64,000 nt of DNA from Mycobacterium sp. MS1601 (GTDB lineage: Bacteria; Actinomycetota; Actinomycetes; Mycobacteriales; Mycobacteriaceae): NCBI RefSeq assembly GCF_001984215.1, contig NZ_CP019420.1:1922001-1986000 (forward strand). Reading direction: 5' to 3'. The notes below the pieces were generated by a model, which had not been told where the DNA came from, made no database searches, and was given only the letters and a program-made list of their open reading frames with translations. Positions 19,968 through 29,343 of the stretch are shown here, piece after piece. Positions within the stretch are counted from its first letter, which is position 1. Each line of letters starts with the position of its first letter. The position numbers were made by a program, and so were the translations under genes.

Positions 19968-21294
19968 TTCGCTGGCGCTGCTGGGCGCCGCCGTTTTGAC
20001 CGCCTCGGTGATCAGCGGCTGCGCACCCAGCTCGACACCACCGGCCAACGCCGGGGACGCCGGTGTGCGCATCAGCACGGGCACACCCCAGGGGGTCCGG
20101 GCCAAGCAGATCATGGACATGCTCAACTCGGGCTGGCCCATCGGACCCGACGGCACCAAGACGCTGGCCGCCCCAGATCTGGTCGAGTACGTCTGGCTCA
20201 CCATGGATTCCATGTGGTACGACCGGCCGTACACTCTGGCAGGTGTGGAATTCGGCGCCGGCACAGCGACTTTGCGCCTGGTGACCTCGTACGGAGGCCG
20301 TCAGGACATCGAGTTGCGGGTCAACGACGGCACCCTGCTGGACCGTTTCCGGGTCACCAACCAGCCGCCACAGATCGACTCGTGGGATGACGTCGATGCC
20401 GCACTCTCGAAAACGGGCGGCAAGTACTCCTACCGGGTCTCGAGAGTGACCGATGGCCGCTGCGTCCAGCTGGCGGGCAGCAACACCGCCGAATCTCTGC
20501 CGCTGGCTTCGATATTCAAGATGTACGTGCTCTACGCCGTCGCCGATGCCGCCCGCGCGGGCACCCTGTCCTGGGATGAAGAGCTCACCATCACCAGTGA
20601 GGCCAAGGCGGTGGGGTCCTCGGGCTTCGACAAACTGCCGCCTGGATCCCGGGTGCCGGTGCGGCTGCTGGCGGAGAAGATGATCGCCAACAGCGACAAC
20701 ATGGCCACCGACCTGTTGATGGCCCGTGTCGGCCACGAGGCGGTGGAGCGGGCGCTGGTGGCCACCGGGCACCATGATCCGGCCAGCATGACACCCTTCC
20801 CCACCATGCACGAGCTGTTCTCGATCGGCTGGGGCAAACCCGACGTGCGCGAGGAATGGAAGAACGCCACCCCCGCTCGCAGAGCCGAGCTGCTGAAGGA
20901 AACCAATTCCCGCCCCTACGAACCGGATCCGACCCGTAACACCTCACCTGCGTCGGCCTACGGCGCCGAGTGGTACGGCAACGCCGAAGACATCTGCCGA
21001 GTGCACGCCGCGCTGCAGCGGATCGCCACCGACCCCGCCGCCGCCCCGGTCCGCGACATCATGTCGACCATCCCCGGCATCGACCTGGACCCGAAGCAAT
21101 GGCCCTACATCGGGGCGAAGGCCGGCAATCTCCCCGGAGATCTCACCTTCAGCTGGTACGCCGAAGACCGCTCCGGCCAGGGCTGGGTGGTGAGCCTGCA
21201 GACCAATTTTCCGCGCTTCCACGGGCCCGGCACCGCAGGCTGGCTGATGTCGGTGATCAAACCCATGTTCGCGATGATCCCGCACCAAAACTGA
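19948..21294 (+). CDS. lpqF: LpqF, lipoprotein with a serine beta-lactamase-like domain
   Basis: About 448 residues. The best start is TTG 19948, which gives a compact lipoprotein signal (LALLGAAVLTASVISGC, lipid Cys25); GTG 19912 would lengthen the n-region. Both overlap mhuD. After an N-terminal domain (about 40-150) comes a class A beta-lactamase-like fold with SIFK (Ser188-Lys191), SDN (249-251) and KAGNLPGD near 395 as the three active-site boxes. The Glu166 region is not obvious. A cell-surface esterase or transpeptidase-like role is possible. LpqF of M. tuberculosis is similarly placed and sized. Confidence 0.85.
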   Translation: MPPPNRNSLALLGAAVLTASVISGCAPSSTPPANAGDAGVRISTGTPQGVRAKQIMDMLNSGWPIGPDGTKTLAAPDLVEYVWLTMDSMWYDRPYTLAGVEFGAGTATLRLVTSYGGRQDIELRVNDGTLLDRFRVTNQPPQIDSWDDVDAALSKTGGKYSYRVSRVTDGRCVQLAGSNTAESLPLASIFKMYVLYAVADAARAGTLSWDEELTITSEAKAVGSSGFDKLPPGSRVPVRLLAEKMIANSDNMATDLLMARVGHEAVERALVATGHHDPASMTPFPTMHELFSIGWGKPDVREEWKNATPARRAELLKETNSRPYEPDPTRNTSPASAYGAEWYGNAEDICRVHAALQRIATDPAAAPVRDIMSTIPGIDLDPKQWPYIGAKAGNLPGDLTFSWYAEDRSGQGWVVSLQTNFPRFHGPGTAGWLMSVIKPMFAMIPHQN

Positions 21295-21348
21295 TGGTGG
21301 CGGCGTCGACGACGCAAACCAAATCGTTGCCTTGGCTAAGATCTCAGA

Positions 21349-22713
21349 GTGGTTGAATCCAAGGCGACACCCGACGACGAGCCGGTGATCACCGCGCCGC
21401 CCTCGGCGTGTGTCGAACTGGCGTTGACCTACTTACCCGAAATCCACCGCCGTGCCGATGGGCTGGCAGCCGATTTCTACTCCACCCTGATGTCCAGATC
21501 CGAGTCGCACAGGTATCTGAACAACAACGACGTTCAAACGCGACTCAAGACGGAGCTGGCCCGGTGGATACGCCACGTCTTGTCAGCTGACGCGTTCAAC
21601 GACGTGGCGTCCTTCGAGGCACGACAGCAGCAGATTGGACAAATCCACGCTCGACTGCGGATTCCCATCCACCTGGTCAACATGGCCGCACTGAGGCTGC
21701 GTTCGCAGATCTCGGACATTGTGCGCGCGCGCGTTGACCAGCCTTGGCAGGACCGCTACGACGTGATGCGTTTTCTCGACGGCTGGATCGACGGAGCAAT
21801 CACCGCGATGAGCCGCTCCGGCATCCGGCAAATCGTCGACCGCACCAGACTCGAAGAGTCCTACCGGCTGTTCTCCCTGGACCAGGACATGAACCTGGAA
21901 CGTGAACGCCAACGCGCCAGCCTCTTGGAATGGTCACAGTCGACCCTGTTTGCCACGGTGCACAGCACAGGCGAACCCAGGGTTGGGCCCCTGGGACTCG
22001 CCGCCTTCGGGCGTTGGGTTCGCCACCGTGCCGAGCTCATGTTCGGAAGCGCGCCCCAGTTGCGAGAAATCGGTGAGGCGATCGCCCATATCGACGGCGA
22101 CGTCGTCCCGTTGCTGGTATCACAGGACCTCGCTCACCGGGTCGAGTCACTACATGCCCTCGGCACCGAGGTGGAACGGATTCTGGCCCTGCTCGGCGAC
22201 ATGTTCGCCGGCCTCTCCGAACTCGAGATCGGCCGCGACGCGCTGACCCGCACACTGAACCGGCGATTCCTGCCCTCGATCCTGTTACGCGAGATAGGTT
22301 TTGCCGCACGCACTTCCATGAGCCTGTGCGGGTTGATGATCGATGTGGACAATTTCAAGGAGATCAACGACGAACACGGGCATCACGCAGGTGATGCGGC
22401 GCTGCGTACCCTCGCAGGAATCCTCGCCGACAATGTCCGCTCCACCGACTTCGTGTTCCGTTACGGCGGGGAGGAATTCTTCGTCCTGCTGATCGAGACC
22501 GAGTTGCAGGAAAGCATCATCACAGCGGAGAAGATCAGACAAGCGGTCGCCGAGACCGATTTCACCCTCAACCAAACTCGGATCGATGTCACGGTGTCCA
22601 TCGGAGTGGCGGCCCACGAGGGCCATCCCGACCCCGACGAGTTGGTCAAACGTGCCGACAGCGCCATGGCACAGGCCAAGCGTGATGGCCGGAACCGCGT
22701 GGTGGTGAACTGA
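21349..22713 (+). CDS. Globin-coupled diguanylate cyclase (DosC-like)
   Basis: 454 residues from GTG 21349. Residues about 22-155 resemble the globin sensor of E. coli DosC (YddV), with distal Tyr44 (ADFYSTLM) and proximal haem His100 (IGQIHARLRIP). A linker and middle helical domain (about 165-290) follow, then GGDEF (about 295-454) with the active site GGEEF at 373-377 and an inhibitory I-site RSTD at 364-367, five residues before it. It should make c-di-GMP in response to O2 or another gas. It begins 54 bp after lpqF and is absent from the M. tuberculosis block. Confidence 0.85.
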   Translation: MVESKATPDDEPVITAPPSACVELALTYLPEIHRRADGLAADFYSTLMSRSESHRYLNNNDVQTRLKTELARWIRHVLSADAFNDVASFEARQQQIGQIHARLRIPIHLVNMAALRLRSQISDIVRARVDQPWQDRYDVMRFLDGWIDGAITAMSRSGIRQIVDRTRLEESYRLFSLDQDMNLERERQRASLLEWSQSTLFATVHSTGEPRVGPLGLAAFGRWVRHRAELMFGSAPQLREIGEAIAHIDGDVVPLLVSQDLAHRVESLHALGTEVERILALLGDMFAGLSELEIGRDALTRTLNRRFLPSILLREIGFAARTSMSLCGLMIDVDNFKEINDEHGHHAGDAALRTLAGILADNVRSTDFVFRYGGEEFFVLLIETELQESIITAEKIRQAVAETDFTLNQTRIDVTVSIGVAAHEGHPDPDELVKRADSAMAQAKRDGRNRVVVN

Positions 22714-22722
22714 ATTCGGCTC

Positions 22723-23271
22723 TCACTGGTTGCGCAGCGTCCAGGCATGGCCGCGGAAATGCAGCACCGTACTGCTCACCGGCGCGACATCGATGCGCCA
22801 GAACGATTTCGGCGGCGCGTCGAGCGTGACCAGGACAGCCGCCCGGATGACAGCCGGGTGGGTGACGGCGACCACCCGGCCGCGCATGGCGCTCACCCCG
22901 GCCATCCAACGACGCACCCGGGCAATCAGATTCACCACTGATTCGCCGCCGTGCGGCGCGACGCCGGCATCGGTGAGCCAGAGCGCGAGCTCGGCTGGGT
23001 CCACGCGGCCGAGGTAGTCACCACGCCACCGCCCGCAGTCCAGATCCGCGAGGTCGGGTTCGACCCGAGGTGAAAGGCCGAGCAGTTCGGCGGTCTGCAG
23101 AGCTCGCTGCTCAGGTCCGCACAGCGCGTGGTCGACCGTCCCAGTCTCGACTGTGGCATCGGCCTGTCGGGAACCGAGGGCGTTGAGGGGTTCATCGGTG
23201 GGAAATCGCCCGGCTGACATCGCATCCGTCATGCCGTGGGAGACAAGTGTCAGCCGGACGACTTCACTCAC
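22723..23271 (-). CDS. Histidine phosphatase-like protein with altered RHG motif
   Basis: 182 residues from GTG 23271, which overlaps the cbtA stop. The fold is that of the phosphoglycerate-mutase/histidine phosphatase family: EQRALQTAELLG carries the second Arg, GESVVNLIARV the Glu, and VTHPAVIRAAV the second His. The first motif, normally RHG, reads SHG (Ser11-His12-Gly13), so one phosphate-binding Arg is missing. Third gene of the B12-riboswitch operon, suggesting a role in cobamide metabolism (compare CobC-type phosphatases), but activity is uncertain. Confidence 0.75.
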   Translation of the reverse strand: MSEVVRLTLVSHGMTDAMSAGRFPTDEPLNALGSRQADATVETGTVDHALCGPEQRALQTAELLGLSPRVEPDLADLDCGRWRGDYLGRVDPAELALWLTDAGVAPHGGESVVNLIARVRRWMAGVSAMRGRVVAVTHPAVIRAAVLVTLDAPPKSFWRIDVAPVSSTVLHFRGHAWTLRNQ

Positions 23272-24071
23272 CGAGTGAGCGCGTCCTGCCGCTTGCCGTC
23301 CAGCAACTTGGACACCAGGGCGGCGAACACCAATCCGATGGTGGCGTAGATGACCACCTGGGTACCAAGAGAGTAGAGCCGGAACTCGTAGAGCACGTCG
23401 GCCGGGAAACCCTCGTAGACGATGACTCCGGCGTCGTCGAGCAGCGGCCCCGGTGTCTCGGCGATGGTCGGCAGGATCAACATCACGACGGCCACCGCCA
23501 CGACGTAGGCGGCCCCCGCCGCCAGTGTCGCATTCCACGCCCCGAGCTTGGGGACCCAGCTACGCCCCAGGGCCACCGCTGCGATCAGCAGCGCCCCCGA
23601 GAGGACCACCATCGCGAGGTAGAGCAGCGTCCGCTGCTGGATGGTCTCGTCGAGACTCAATGCCGGCGGGCTCGCCGGGTACTTCAGCGACGGCACGATG
23701 TAGAGGCTCACCAGCATGCCGCCGGCGATGTAGAGCGACAGAAGGCGCGCCGAGACGTCACCAACTCGGCCGTAGGTCACCGCGAACACCACAGCGAACA
23801 GCGCGGCGATGGCGAGGCTGAACAGCAGCACACCCAAGCCCATGCCGATGTTCATCTGGACGGCGCGGGTGAAGCCGCCGCCCTCTTCACCGTGGCTGTG
23901 GGCAGCGACTCCGGCCGCATTCTCGATGGCTTCATGGGCGGCACCGACACCGTCCTCGTAACCGATGGCCTGCTCGATCTGCGGTTCGACAAAAATCCGC
24001 GCGAACAGGAACGCGAAAACACCGGCCACGAAGCCCGCGAGGAGACCGCGACCGATGATCTGCTTCTCCAT
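23268..24071 (-). CDS. cbtA: CbtA family cobalt transporter subunit
   Basis: 267 residues from ATG 24071. It has about seven membrane helices, with the CbtA N-terminus GRGLLAGFVAGVFAFLFARIFVEPQIEQAIGYE and the histidine-containing loop HSHGEEGGG before the second helix. CbtA and CbtB are predicted cobalt transporters always linked to cobalamin regulation. It follows cbtB by 19 bp and precedes the phosphatase-like gene with an overlap. Confidence 0.88.
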   Translation of the reverse strand: MEKQIIGRGLLAGFVAGVFAFLFARIFVEPQIEQAIGYEDGVGAAHEAIENAAGVAAHSHGEEGGGFTRAVQMNIGMGLGVLLFSLAIAALFAVVFAVTYGRVGDVSARLLSLYIAGGMLVSLYIVPSLKYPASPPALSLDETIQQRTLLYLAMVVLSGALLIAAVALGRSWVPKLGAWNATLAAGAAYVVAVAVVMLILPTIAETPGPLLDDAGVIVYEGFPADVLYEFRLYSLGTQVVIYATIGLVFAALVSKLLDGKRQDALTR

Positions 24072-24090
24072 ATTTACTTGTCCCCCGGTC

Positions 24091-24306
24091 TCAGTGGCAG
24101 GGGAAGCCGAGGAGGTGGCGAGCGTCGTGTACGAATTCGTGGATGTCGGTGTTGCTACCGAACACCGACGTCGCACCCTGGTCCATACCGATGAAGTAGA
24201 GCACCAGCAGAGCCAGGAAAGCCGTCAGCGACAGCCACAGAGCGGCCTTGGTCGCCGAGAAGTCGATCGCGGGCGCTTTGCCGTTGTATGCCTCTGGTGA
24301 AGTCAT
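24091..24306 (-). CDS. cbtB: CbtB family cobalt transporter subunit
   Basis: 71 residues: one membrane helix (about 20-41) and the CbtB C-terminal metal-binding signature HEFVHDARHLLGFPCH. AAAGGAAC is 8 nt upstream of ATG 24306. First gene of the cbtB-cbtA-phosphatase operon downstream of a cobalamin riboswitch. Confidence 0.9.
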   Translation of the reverse strand: MTSPEAYNGKAPAIDFSATKAALWLSLTAFLALLVLYFIGMDQGATSVFGSNTDIHEFVHDARHLLGFPCH

Positions 24307-24324
24307 TTCGCTGTTCCTTTCAGG

Positions 24325-24440
24325 GAATTCGCGTCCCATCCGAAGTGACGGATCAACGGGGTCTGACTATCACAGTGGCGCGACCGTTCTGGAGTCTCAC
24401 CAGATTCCTCGTCCGTCGAGTACATCAGCATTCTAAGCAT
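24325..24440 (-). promoter_or_regulatory. Cobalamin riboswitch upstream of cbtB
   Basis: On the minus strand the conserved cobalamin-element core is present: GGAATCTGGTGAGACTCC, then AACGGTCGCGCCACTGTGA, followed by the B12-box-like AGTCAGACCCCG. The core spans about 24355-24409; outer limits are estimated. A small hairpin (ATCCG-N6-CGGAT) and GGGA...TCCC lie between the B12 box and the cbtB Shine-Dalgarno, and may form the expression platform. Cobalamin binding should switch off cobalt uptake. Confidence 0.9.
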
Positions 24441-24473
24441 CCAGGAGCGGAAATGGGCACCGGGTCGGACAAA

Positions 24474-24510
24474 CAGCAAAACGGCCGGCCACCCTGAGGG
24501 TGACCGGCCG
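24474..24510 (-). terminator. Rho-independent-type terminator of clpC1
   Basis: A 13-bp stem (CGGCCGGTCACCC / GGGTGGCCGGCCG, one T-G wobble) with a TCA loop, followed by TTTTGCTGTTT, begins 17 nt after the clpC1 stop. This is a strong terminator for a high-GC genome. Confidence 0.8.
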
Positions 24511-24526
24511 CTTCACGAACCGATGC

Positions 24527-27043
24527 TTACTCGGCGGCAGTGGCCGCCAGGTCGGGCTCTGCCGAGGACTTCGGCGCACCGTGGAAGGTGAACCGCGCAT
24601 CCTCGCCCGCACCCACGCCGTCCCAGTTCTCGACGTCGACGGTGACCAGCTGACCCGGGCCGACCTCTTCGAAGAGGATCTTCTCCGAAAGCTGGTCCTC
24701 GATCTCGCGCTGGATGGTGCGACGCAGCGGCCGCGCCCCCAGCACCGGGTCGAACCCGCGCTTGGCCAGCAGGGCCTTGGCGTTGGCAGTCAGCTCCATC
24801 GTCATGTCCTTGGCAGCGAGCTGCTTGGACACCCGGCCGATCATCAGGTCGACCATCTGGATGATCTCGTCCTGCGTCAGCTGGTGGAAGACGATGATGT
24901 CGTCGATACGGTTGAGGAACTCCGGCCGGAAGTGCTTCTTGAGCTCGTCGTTGACCTTGAGCTTCATCCGCTCGTAGTTGTTCTCGCCGCCACCGGAGGT
25001 GAAGCCCAATCCCACGGCCTTGGAGATGTCCGAGGTACCCAGGTTGGAGGTGAAGATCAGCACGGTGTTCTTAAAGTCGACCGTGCGGCCCTGGCCGTCG
25101 GTGAGACGACCGTCCTCGAGGACCTGCAACAGGGTGTTGTAGATCTCCTGGTGGGCCTTCTCGATCTCGTCGAACAACACCACCGAGAACGGCTTGCGGC
25201 GCACCTTCTCGGTGAGCTGGCCACCCTCTTCGTAGCCGACGTACCCGGGAGGTGCACCGAACAGCCGCGACGCGGTGAAGCGGTCGTGGAACTCACCCAT
25301 GTCGATCTGGATGAGCGCGTCGTCGTCGCCGAACAGGAAGTTGGCCAGCGCCTTGGACAGCTCGGTCTTACCGACACCGGACGGGCCGGCGAAGATGAAC
25401 GAACCGGACGGGCGCTTGGGGTCCTTCAGACCTGCACGGGTACGACGGATCGCCTTGGAGACGGCCTTGACGGCATCCTCCTGGCCGATGATCCGCTTGT
25501 GCAGCTCGTCTTCCATGCGCAGCAGACGAGTGGTCTCCTCCTCGGTCAGCTTGAACACCGGGATACCGGTCCAGTTGCCCAGCACCTCGGCGATCTGCTC
25601 GTCATCGACCTCGGCAACCACGTCGAGATCACCTGAGCGCCACTGCTTCTCGCGCTCGGCGCGCTGCGCCACGAGCTGCTTTTCACGGTCACGCAGGTTC
25701 GCCGCCTTCTCGAAGTCCTGCGCGTCGATCGCAGACTCCTTCTCCCGGCGCGCGTCGGCGATCTTCTCGTCGAACTCACGCAGGTCTGGCGGAGCGGTCA
25801 TCCGGCGGATACGCATCCGGGCGCCGGCCTCGTCGATCAGGTCGATCGCCTTGTCCGGCAGGAAGCGGTCGTTGATGTAGCGGTCGGCCAGGGTGGCCGC
25901 GGCGGCGATGGCACCGTCGGTGATGGACACCCGGTGATGCGCCTCGTACCTGTCGCGCAGCCCCTTGAGGATCAAGATGGTGTGCTCGACGGTCGGCTCA
26001 CCCACCTGGACCGGCTGGAAGCGGCGCTCCAGGGCGGCGTCCTTCTCGATGTACTTGCGGTACTCGTCGAGGGTGGTGGCGCCGATGGTCTGCAGCTCAC
26101 CGCGGGCCAGCTTCGGCTTCAGGATCGAGGCCGCGTCGATGGCACCCTCGGCAGCACCTGCACCCACCAGCGTGTGCAGCTCGTCGATGAACAGGATGAT
26201 GTCGCCGCGGGTGTTGATCTCCTTGAGCACCTTCTTCAGGCGTTCCTCGAAGTCACCGCGGTAACGGCTGCCCGCGACCAGTGAACCGAGGTCCAGGGTG
26301 TAGAGCTGCTTGTCCTTCAGCGTCTCGGGCACGTCGCCGTGCACGATCGCCTGGGCCAGGCCCTCCACGACGGCGGTCTTGCCGACGCCGGGCTCACCGA
26401 TCAGCACCGGGTTGTTCTTGGTGCGCCGGCTCAGCACCTGCATGACGCGCTCGATTTCCTTTTCGCGGCCGATGACCGGATCGAGCTTGCCTTCCATGGC
26501 GGCGGCGGTGAGGTTGCGGCCGAACTGGTCGAGGACCAGCGAGGTCGACGGGTTGCCCGTTTCGCCGCCTCTTCCTCCGGTGCCGGCTTCGGCGGTCTCC
26601 TTGCCCTGGTAGCCGCTCAGCAGCTGGATGACCTGCTGACGCACCCGCGTCAGCTCGGCGCCCAGCTTGACCAGTACCTGGGCCGCGACGCCTTCACCCT
26701 CGCGGATCAGGCCGAGCAGGATGTGCTCGGTGCCGATGTAGTTGTGACCAAGCTGCAGCGCCTCACGCAGCGACAGCTCGAGCACCTTCTTGGCTCGGGG
26801 GGTGAACGGAATGTGACCGGACGGCGCCTGCTGACCTTGGCCGATGATCTCTTCGACCTGACTGCGCACTCCCTCGAGGGAAATGCCCAGCGACTCGAGC
26901 GACTTGGCTGCTACGCCCTCACCCTCGTGAATAAGTCCCAACAGGATGTGCTCGGTACCGATGTAGTTGTGGTTCAGCATCCGGGCTTCTTCTTGAGCCA
27001 GGACGACGACCCGACGGGCACGGTCGGTGAATCTCTCGAACAT
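24527..27043 (-). CDS. clpC1: ATP-dependent Clp protease ATPase subunit ClpC1
   Basis: 838 residues. Two N-terminal ClpN repeats (about 1-145, each with [11 protein letters not shown]) bind adaptors. D1 has Walker [10 protein letters not shown] near 213 and Walker [13 protein letters not shown]/coiled middle region ([19 protein letters not shown]) follows. D2 has GPSGVGKTE near 550, and a C-terminal domain ends the protein. The LGF loop (AVGLGFTS) near 670 docks on ClpP. It unfolds substrates for ClpP1P2 and is essential in mycobacteria. Single gene with its own terminator. Confidence 0.97.
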   Translation of the reverse strand: MFERFTDRARRVVVLAQEEARMLNHNYIGTEHILLGLIHEGEGVAAKSLESLGISLEGVRSQVEEIIGQGQQAPSGHIPFTPRAKKVLELSLREALQLGHNYIGTEHILLGLIREGEGVAAQVLVKLGAELTRVRQQVIQLLSGYQGKETAEAGTGGRGGETGNPSTSLVLDQFGRNLTAAAMEGKLDPVIGREKEIERVMQVLSRRTKNNPVLIGEPGVGKTAVVEGLAQAIVHGDVPETLKDKQLYTLDLGSLVAGSRYRGDFEERLKKVLKEINTRGDIILFIDELHTLVGAGAAEGAIDAASILKPKLARGELQTIGATTLDEYRKYIEKDAALERRFQPVQVGEPTVEHTILILKGLRDRYEAHHRVSITDGAIAAAATLADRYINDRFLPDKAIDLIDEAGARMRIRRMTAPPDLREFDEKIADARREKESAIDAQDFEKAANLRDREKQLVAQRAEREKQWRSGDLDVVAEVDDEQIAEVLGNWTGIPVFKLTEEETTRLLRMEDELHKRIIGQEDAVKAVSKAIRRTRAGLKDPKRPSGSFIFAGPSGVGKTELSKALANFLFGDDDALIQIDMGEFHDRFTASRLFGAPPGYVGYEEGGQLTEKVRRKPFSVVLFDEIEKAHQEIYNTLLQVLEDGRLTDGQGRTVDFKNTVLIFTSNLGTSDISKAVGLGFTSGGGENNYERMKLKVNDELKKHFRPEFLNRIDDIIVFHQLTQDEIIQMVDLMIGRVSKQLAAKDMTMELTANAKALLAKRGFDPVLGARPLRRTIQREIEDQLSEKILFEEVGPGQLVTVDVENWDGVGAGEDARFTFHGAPKSSAEPDLAATAAE

Positions 27044-27109
27044 CCGTGTTTACCTGCTCTCCTTGACTAGGCGGGCGCCAACGCGGCGAGCGCACAGCAC
27101 CTGCTGTCC

Positions 27110-27115
27110 ACTGTA
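27110..27115 (-). promoter_or_regulatory. Putative -10 of clpC1 (TACAGT)
   Basis: TACAGT matches TANNNT and lies 67 nt upstream of the clpC1 ATG on the minus strand. AAGGAGAG (about 27055-27063) is near the start codon but spaced rather far from it. Prediction only. Confidence 0.3.
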
Positions 27116-27237
27116 ATGGGCGGCTGCCTCAGGTGCTTTACCTTGGGTGCCCCTCCTATGTGGATGCACCAGAGCAACGCAGGGAAATGCGGTTTCGTTT
27201 CCCGTGGTCGTAATTCTTCGCTTCGCCGCTAGCGAAC

Positions 27238-27262
27238 GCCCGGCTGATGGGCCCAGCCGGGC
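27238..27262 (-). terminator. Second hairpin downstream of lsr2
   Basis: Arms GCCCGGCT and AGCCGGGC (8 bp, perfect) enclose nine bases. No T-tract follows, so termination would be of the non-canonical mycobacterial type. Confidence 0.4.
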
Positions 27263-27277
27263 CCTCTCTCACCGGCT

Positions 27278-27300
27278 CTCCCCGTGGCTTCGCCGGGGAG
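27278..27300 (-). terminator. First hairpin downstream of lsr2
   Basis: Arms CTCCCCG and CGGGGAG (7 bp, perfect) enclose a loop containing GCGAAGC, 27 nt after the lsr2 stop. Together with the next hairpin it probably ends the lsr2 transcript. Confidence 0.4.
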
Positions 27301-27327
27301 ATCCATGGTCGCCGACTCGTCGACCGG

Positions 27328-27669
27328 CTAGGTGGCGGCGTGGAAGGCGTCGATGACGTCGGCGGGGATGCGCCCGCGAGTGGACACGTTGTGTCCGTTA
27401 CGGCGCGCCCATTCCCGAATGGCGGCACTCTGCTCGCGGTCGATGGCGGCGCGGCCTTTACCCGTGGCGGCAGCGCGGCCCCGGCGACGACCGCCGACCC
27501 GGCGGCTGGCTTCCACCCACGGCTTGAGCGCATTGCGGAGTTTCGTGGCGTTTTTACTCGAAAGGTCGATCTCGTAGGTCACACCGTCGACTGCGAATTC
27601 GACAGTTTCGTCGGCGGCACCTTCACCATCAAAATCATCAACCAAGGTGACGGTTACTTTTTTCGCCAT
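27328..27669 (-). CDS. lsr2: Nucleoid-associated protein Lsr2
   Basis: 113 residues from ATG 27669 ([25 protein letters not shown]). The N-terminal half is the dimerisation/oligomerisation domain; a basic linker ([18 protein letters not shown]) leads to the C-terminal DNA-binding domain with the AT-hook-like RGR at 98-100 ([14 protein letters not shown]). Lsr2 is the H-NS-like xenogeneic silencer of mycobacteria. Located between lysS and clpC1 as in M. tuberculosis, with a 133-bp upstream gap likely carrying its own promoter. Confidence 0.97.
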   Translation of the reverse strand: MAKKVTVTLVDDFDGEGAADETVEFAVDGVTYEIDLSSKNATKLRNALKPWVEASRRVGGRRRGRAAATGKGRAAIDREQSAAIREWARRNGHNVSTRGRIPADVIDAFHAAT

Positions 27670-27802
27670 TCGCTCACTGAACCCTTCTACAAGTGGACCC
27701 GTACCGGGCGCGCCGGATTGGCAAGCTACCCGTGAGTATCCAATGTGCCACAGCAATCTAGCATTTAACAACTCACGCGCAGTCGACTTTGCCGATCGGT
27801 GG

Positions 27803-29320
27803 CTAGCTGTGTCGCCTCACAATCGGGAACAAAACCGTCTCACGAATTGACAACCCGGTTAACGCCATCAACAACCGGTCTATACCCATTCCGGTTCCCG
27901 TGGTCGGTGGCATCGCATATTCCATGGCAGCCAGGAAATCCTCGTCGAGCACCATGGCCTCGTCATCGCCCGCCGCGGCGGCTCGAGCCTGCGCGGCGAA
28001 GCGCTCCCGCTGCACTATCGGGTCGATCAACTCCGAATAGCCGGTGGCCAATTCGAATCCGCGAACGTAGAGGTCCCATTTCTCCGTCACCCCCGCGATA
28101 CTGCGATGCTGCCTGGTCAGCGGAGTGGTCTCGACGGGGAAATCGCGCACGAAAGTGGGTTCCCACAGATGATCACCGACCAGGTGCTCCCACAGCTCTT
28201 CCACCAACTTGCCGTGGCCGTACCCGCGATCACGCGGCAGCTCGAGACCGAGACTCGCTGAAATTGACCACAGTTCGTCGACAGGAGTATTTGGAGTCAC
28301 CTCCTGACCCAGCGCCGCAGACAAAGACGGATACATCGAAATCGCGGTCCACTCGCCGTCGATATCGTAGAGGCTGCCATCCGGCAGTGGCAGTTGCCGG
28401 GTTCCGATGGCCTCGTCGGCGACTTCCTGAATAACCTCACGCGTGACAGCCGCAGAATCGTCATAAGTTCCATATGCCTGGTATGTCTCGAGCATCGAGA
28501 ATTCAGGAGAATGTGTTGAATCCGCCCCTTCGTTTCGGAAGTTGCGATTCAGCTCGAAGACCCGATCCAGGCCGCCGACGACGCAGCGCTTCAAGAACAG
28601 TTCGGGCGCGATCCGCAGATACAGATCTGAGTCCAGCGCATTGGAGTGCGTGATGAACGGACGCGCCGCGGCTCCGCCTGCCAATGTCTGCAGCATCGGG
28701 GTCTCGACTTCGAGGAAATCGCGGCGTTCCAGGGCCGAGCGCACCGCCCGCACCACGGCGATGCGTTGGCGAGCCACCGTGCGGGCCTGAGGCCGGACGA
28801 TGAGGTCCACGTAGCGCTGCCGCACCCGCGACTCTTCGCTCATCTCCTTGTGCGCCACCGGCAGCGGTCGCAGCGCCTTGGACGCCAAATTCCAGCTGTC
28901 GGCCAGCACCGACAGTTCACCACGCTTGGAACTGATCACCTCACCATGGACGAACACGATGTCGCCGAGGTCGACGTCGCTTTTCCAGGCGTCCAGAGAC
29001 TGCTGCCCCACACCGTTGAGACTGATCATCACCTGCAGGTGGGTGCCGTCTCCGTCCTGCAGGGTGGCGAAACACAATTTGCCGGAATTACGGGCGAACA
29101 CCACCCGGCCCGCCACACCCACCGAATCTCCGGTGGCCGTGTCGGCGGCCAACTCGGGATAGGCCGCACGGATCTGCGCCAGCGTGTGGGTGCGCTTGAC
29201 CTCGACGGGATACGGGTCCACACCCGCCTCGAGTAGACGTTCCCGCTTGGCCTGGCGGATACGGAACTGTTCGGGAAGGTCGTCGGCGTCGTCGGCGGTG
29301 TTGATATCGGCAGAGCTCAC
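27803..29320 (-). CDS. lysS: Lysyl-tRNA synthetase (class II)
   Basis: 505 residues from GTG 29320 ([25 protein letters not shown]), which aligns with the start of M. tuberculosis LysS1; longer starts would extend into the divergent gene. An OB-fold anticodon-binding domain (about 60-170) precedes the class II core with motif 2 [18 protein letters not shown] and motif 3 [13 protein letters not shown]. It charges tRNA-Lys. The gene lies 133 bp before lsr2. Confidence 0.96.
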   Translation of the reverse strand: MSSADINTADDADDLPEQFRIRQAKRERLLEAGVDPYPVEVKRTHTLAQIRAAYPELAADTATGDSVGVAGRVVFARNSGKLCFATLQDGDGTHLQVMISLNGVGQQSLDAWKSDVDLGDIVFVHGEVISSKRGELSVLADSWNLASKALRPLPVAHKEMSEESRVRQRYVDLIVRPQARTVARQRIAVVRAVRSALERRDFLEVETPMLQTLAGGAAARPFITHSNALDSDLYLRIAPELFLKRCVVGGLDRVFELNRNFRNEGADSTHSPEFSMLETYQAYGTYDDSAAVTREVIQEVADEAIGTRQLPLPDGSLYDIDGEWTAISMYPSLSAALGQEVTPNTPVDELWSISASLGLELPRDRGYGHGKLVEELWEHLVGDHLWEPTFVRDFPVETTPLTRQHRSIAGVTEKWDLYVRGFELATGYSELIDPIVQRERFAAQARAAAAGDDEAMVLDEDFLAAMEYAMPPTTGTGMGIDRLLMALTGLSIRETVLFPIVRRHS

Positions 29321-29343
29321 GACGGTCCAGCTTAAATGAACAG

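Larger units (their letters stand above)
27044..27327. other. lsr2-clpC1 intergenic region
   Basis: About 280 bp with no supported gene. The left part holds the clpC1 promoter (TACAGT -10 candidate at 27110-27115, minus strand). The right part holds two hairpins downstream of lsr2 (27278-27300 and 27238-27262) that may stop lsr2 transcription. Confidence 0.55.

Noticed and set aside
24500..25636. Long antisense frame across clpC1
   Set aside because: Composition (Leu/Val/Gly/Asp rich) is that of a codon shadow; the sense strand encodes a fully conserved ClpC1.
27082..27092. CGCT-N4-GCG upstream of clpC1, resembling a ClgR box
   Set aside because: Relative to the predicted -10 (27110-27115) it would lie downstream of the transcript start, the wrong place for an activator. 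It is also only a partial consensus match.
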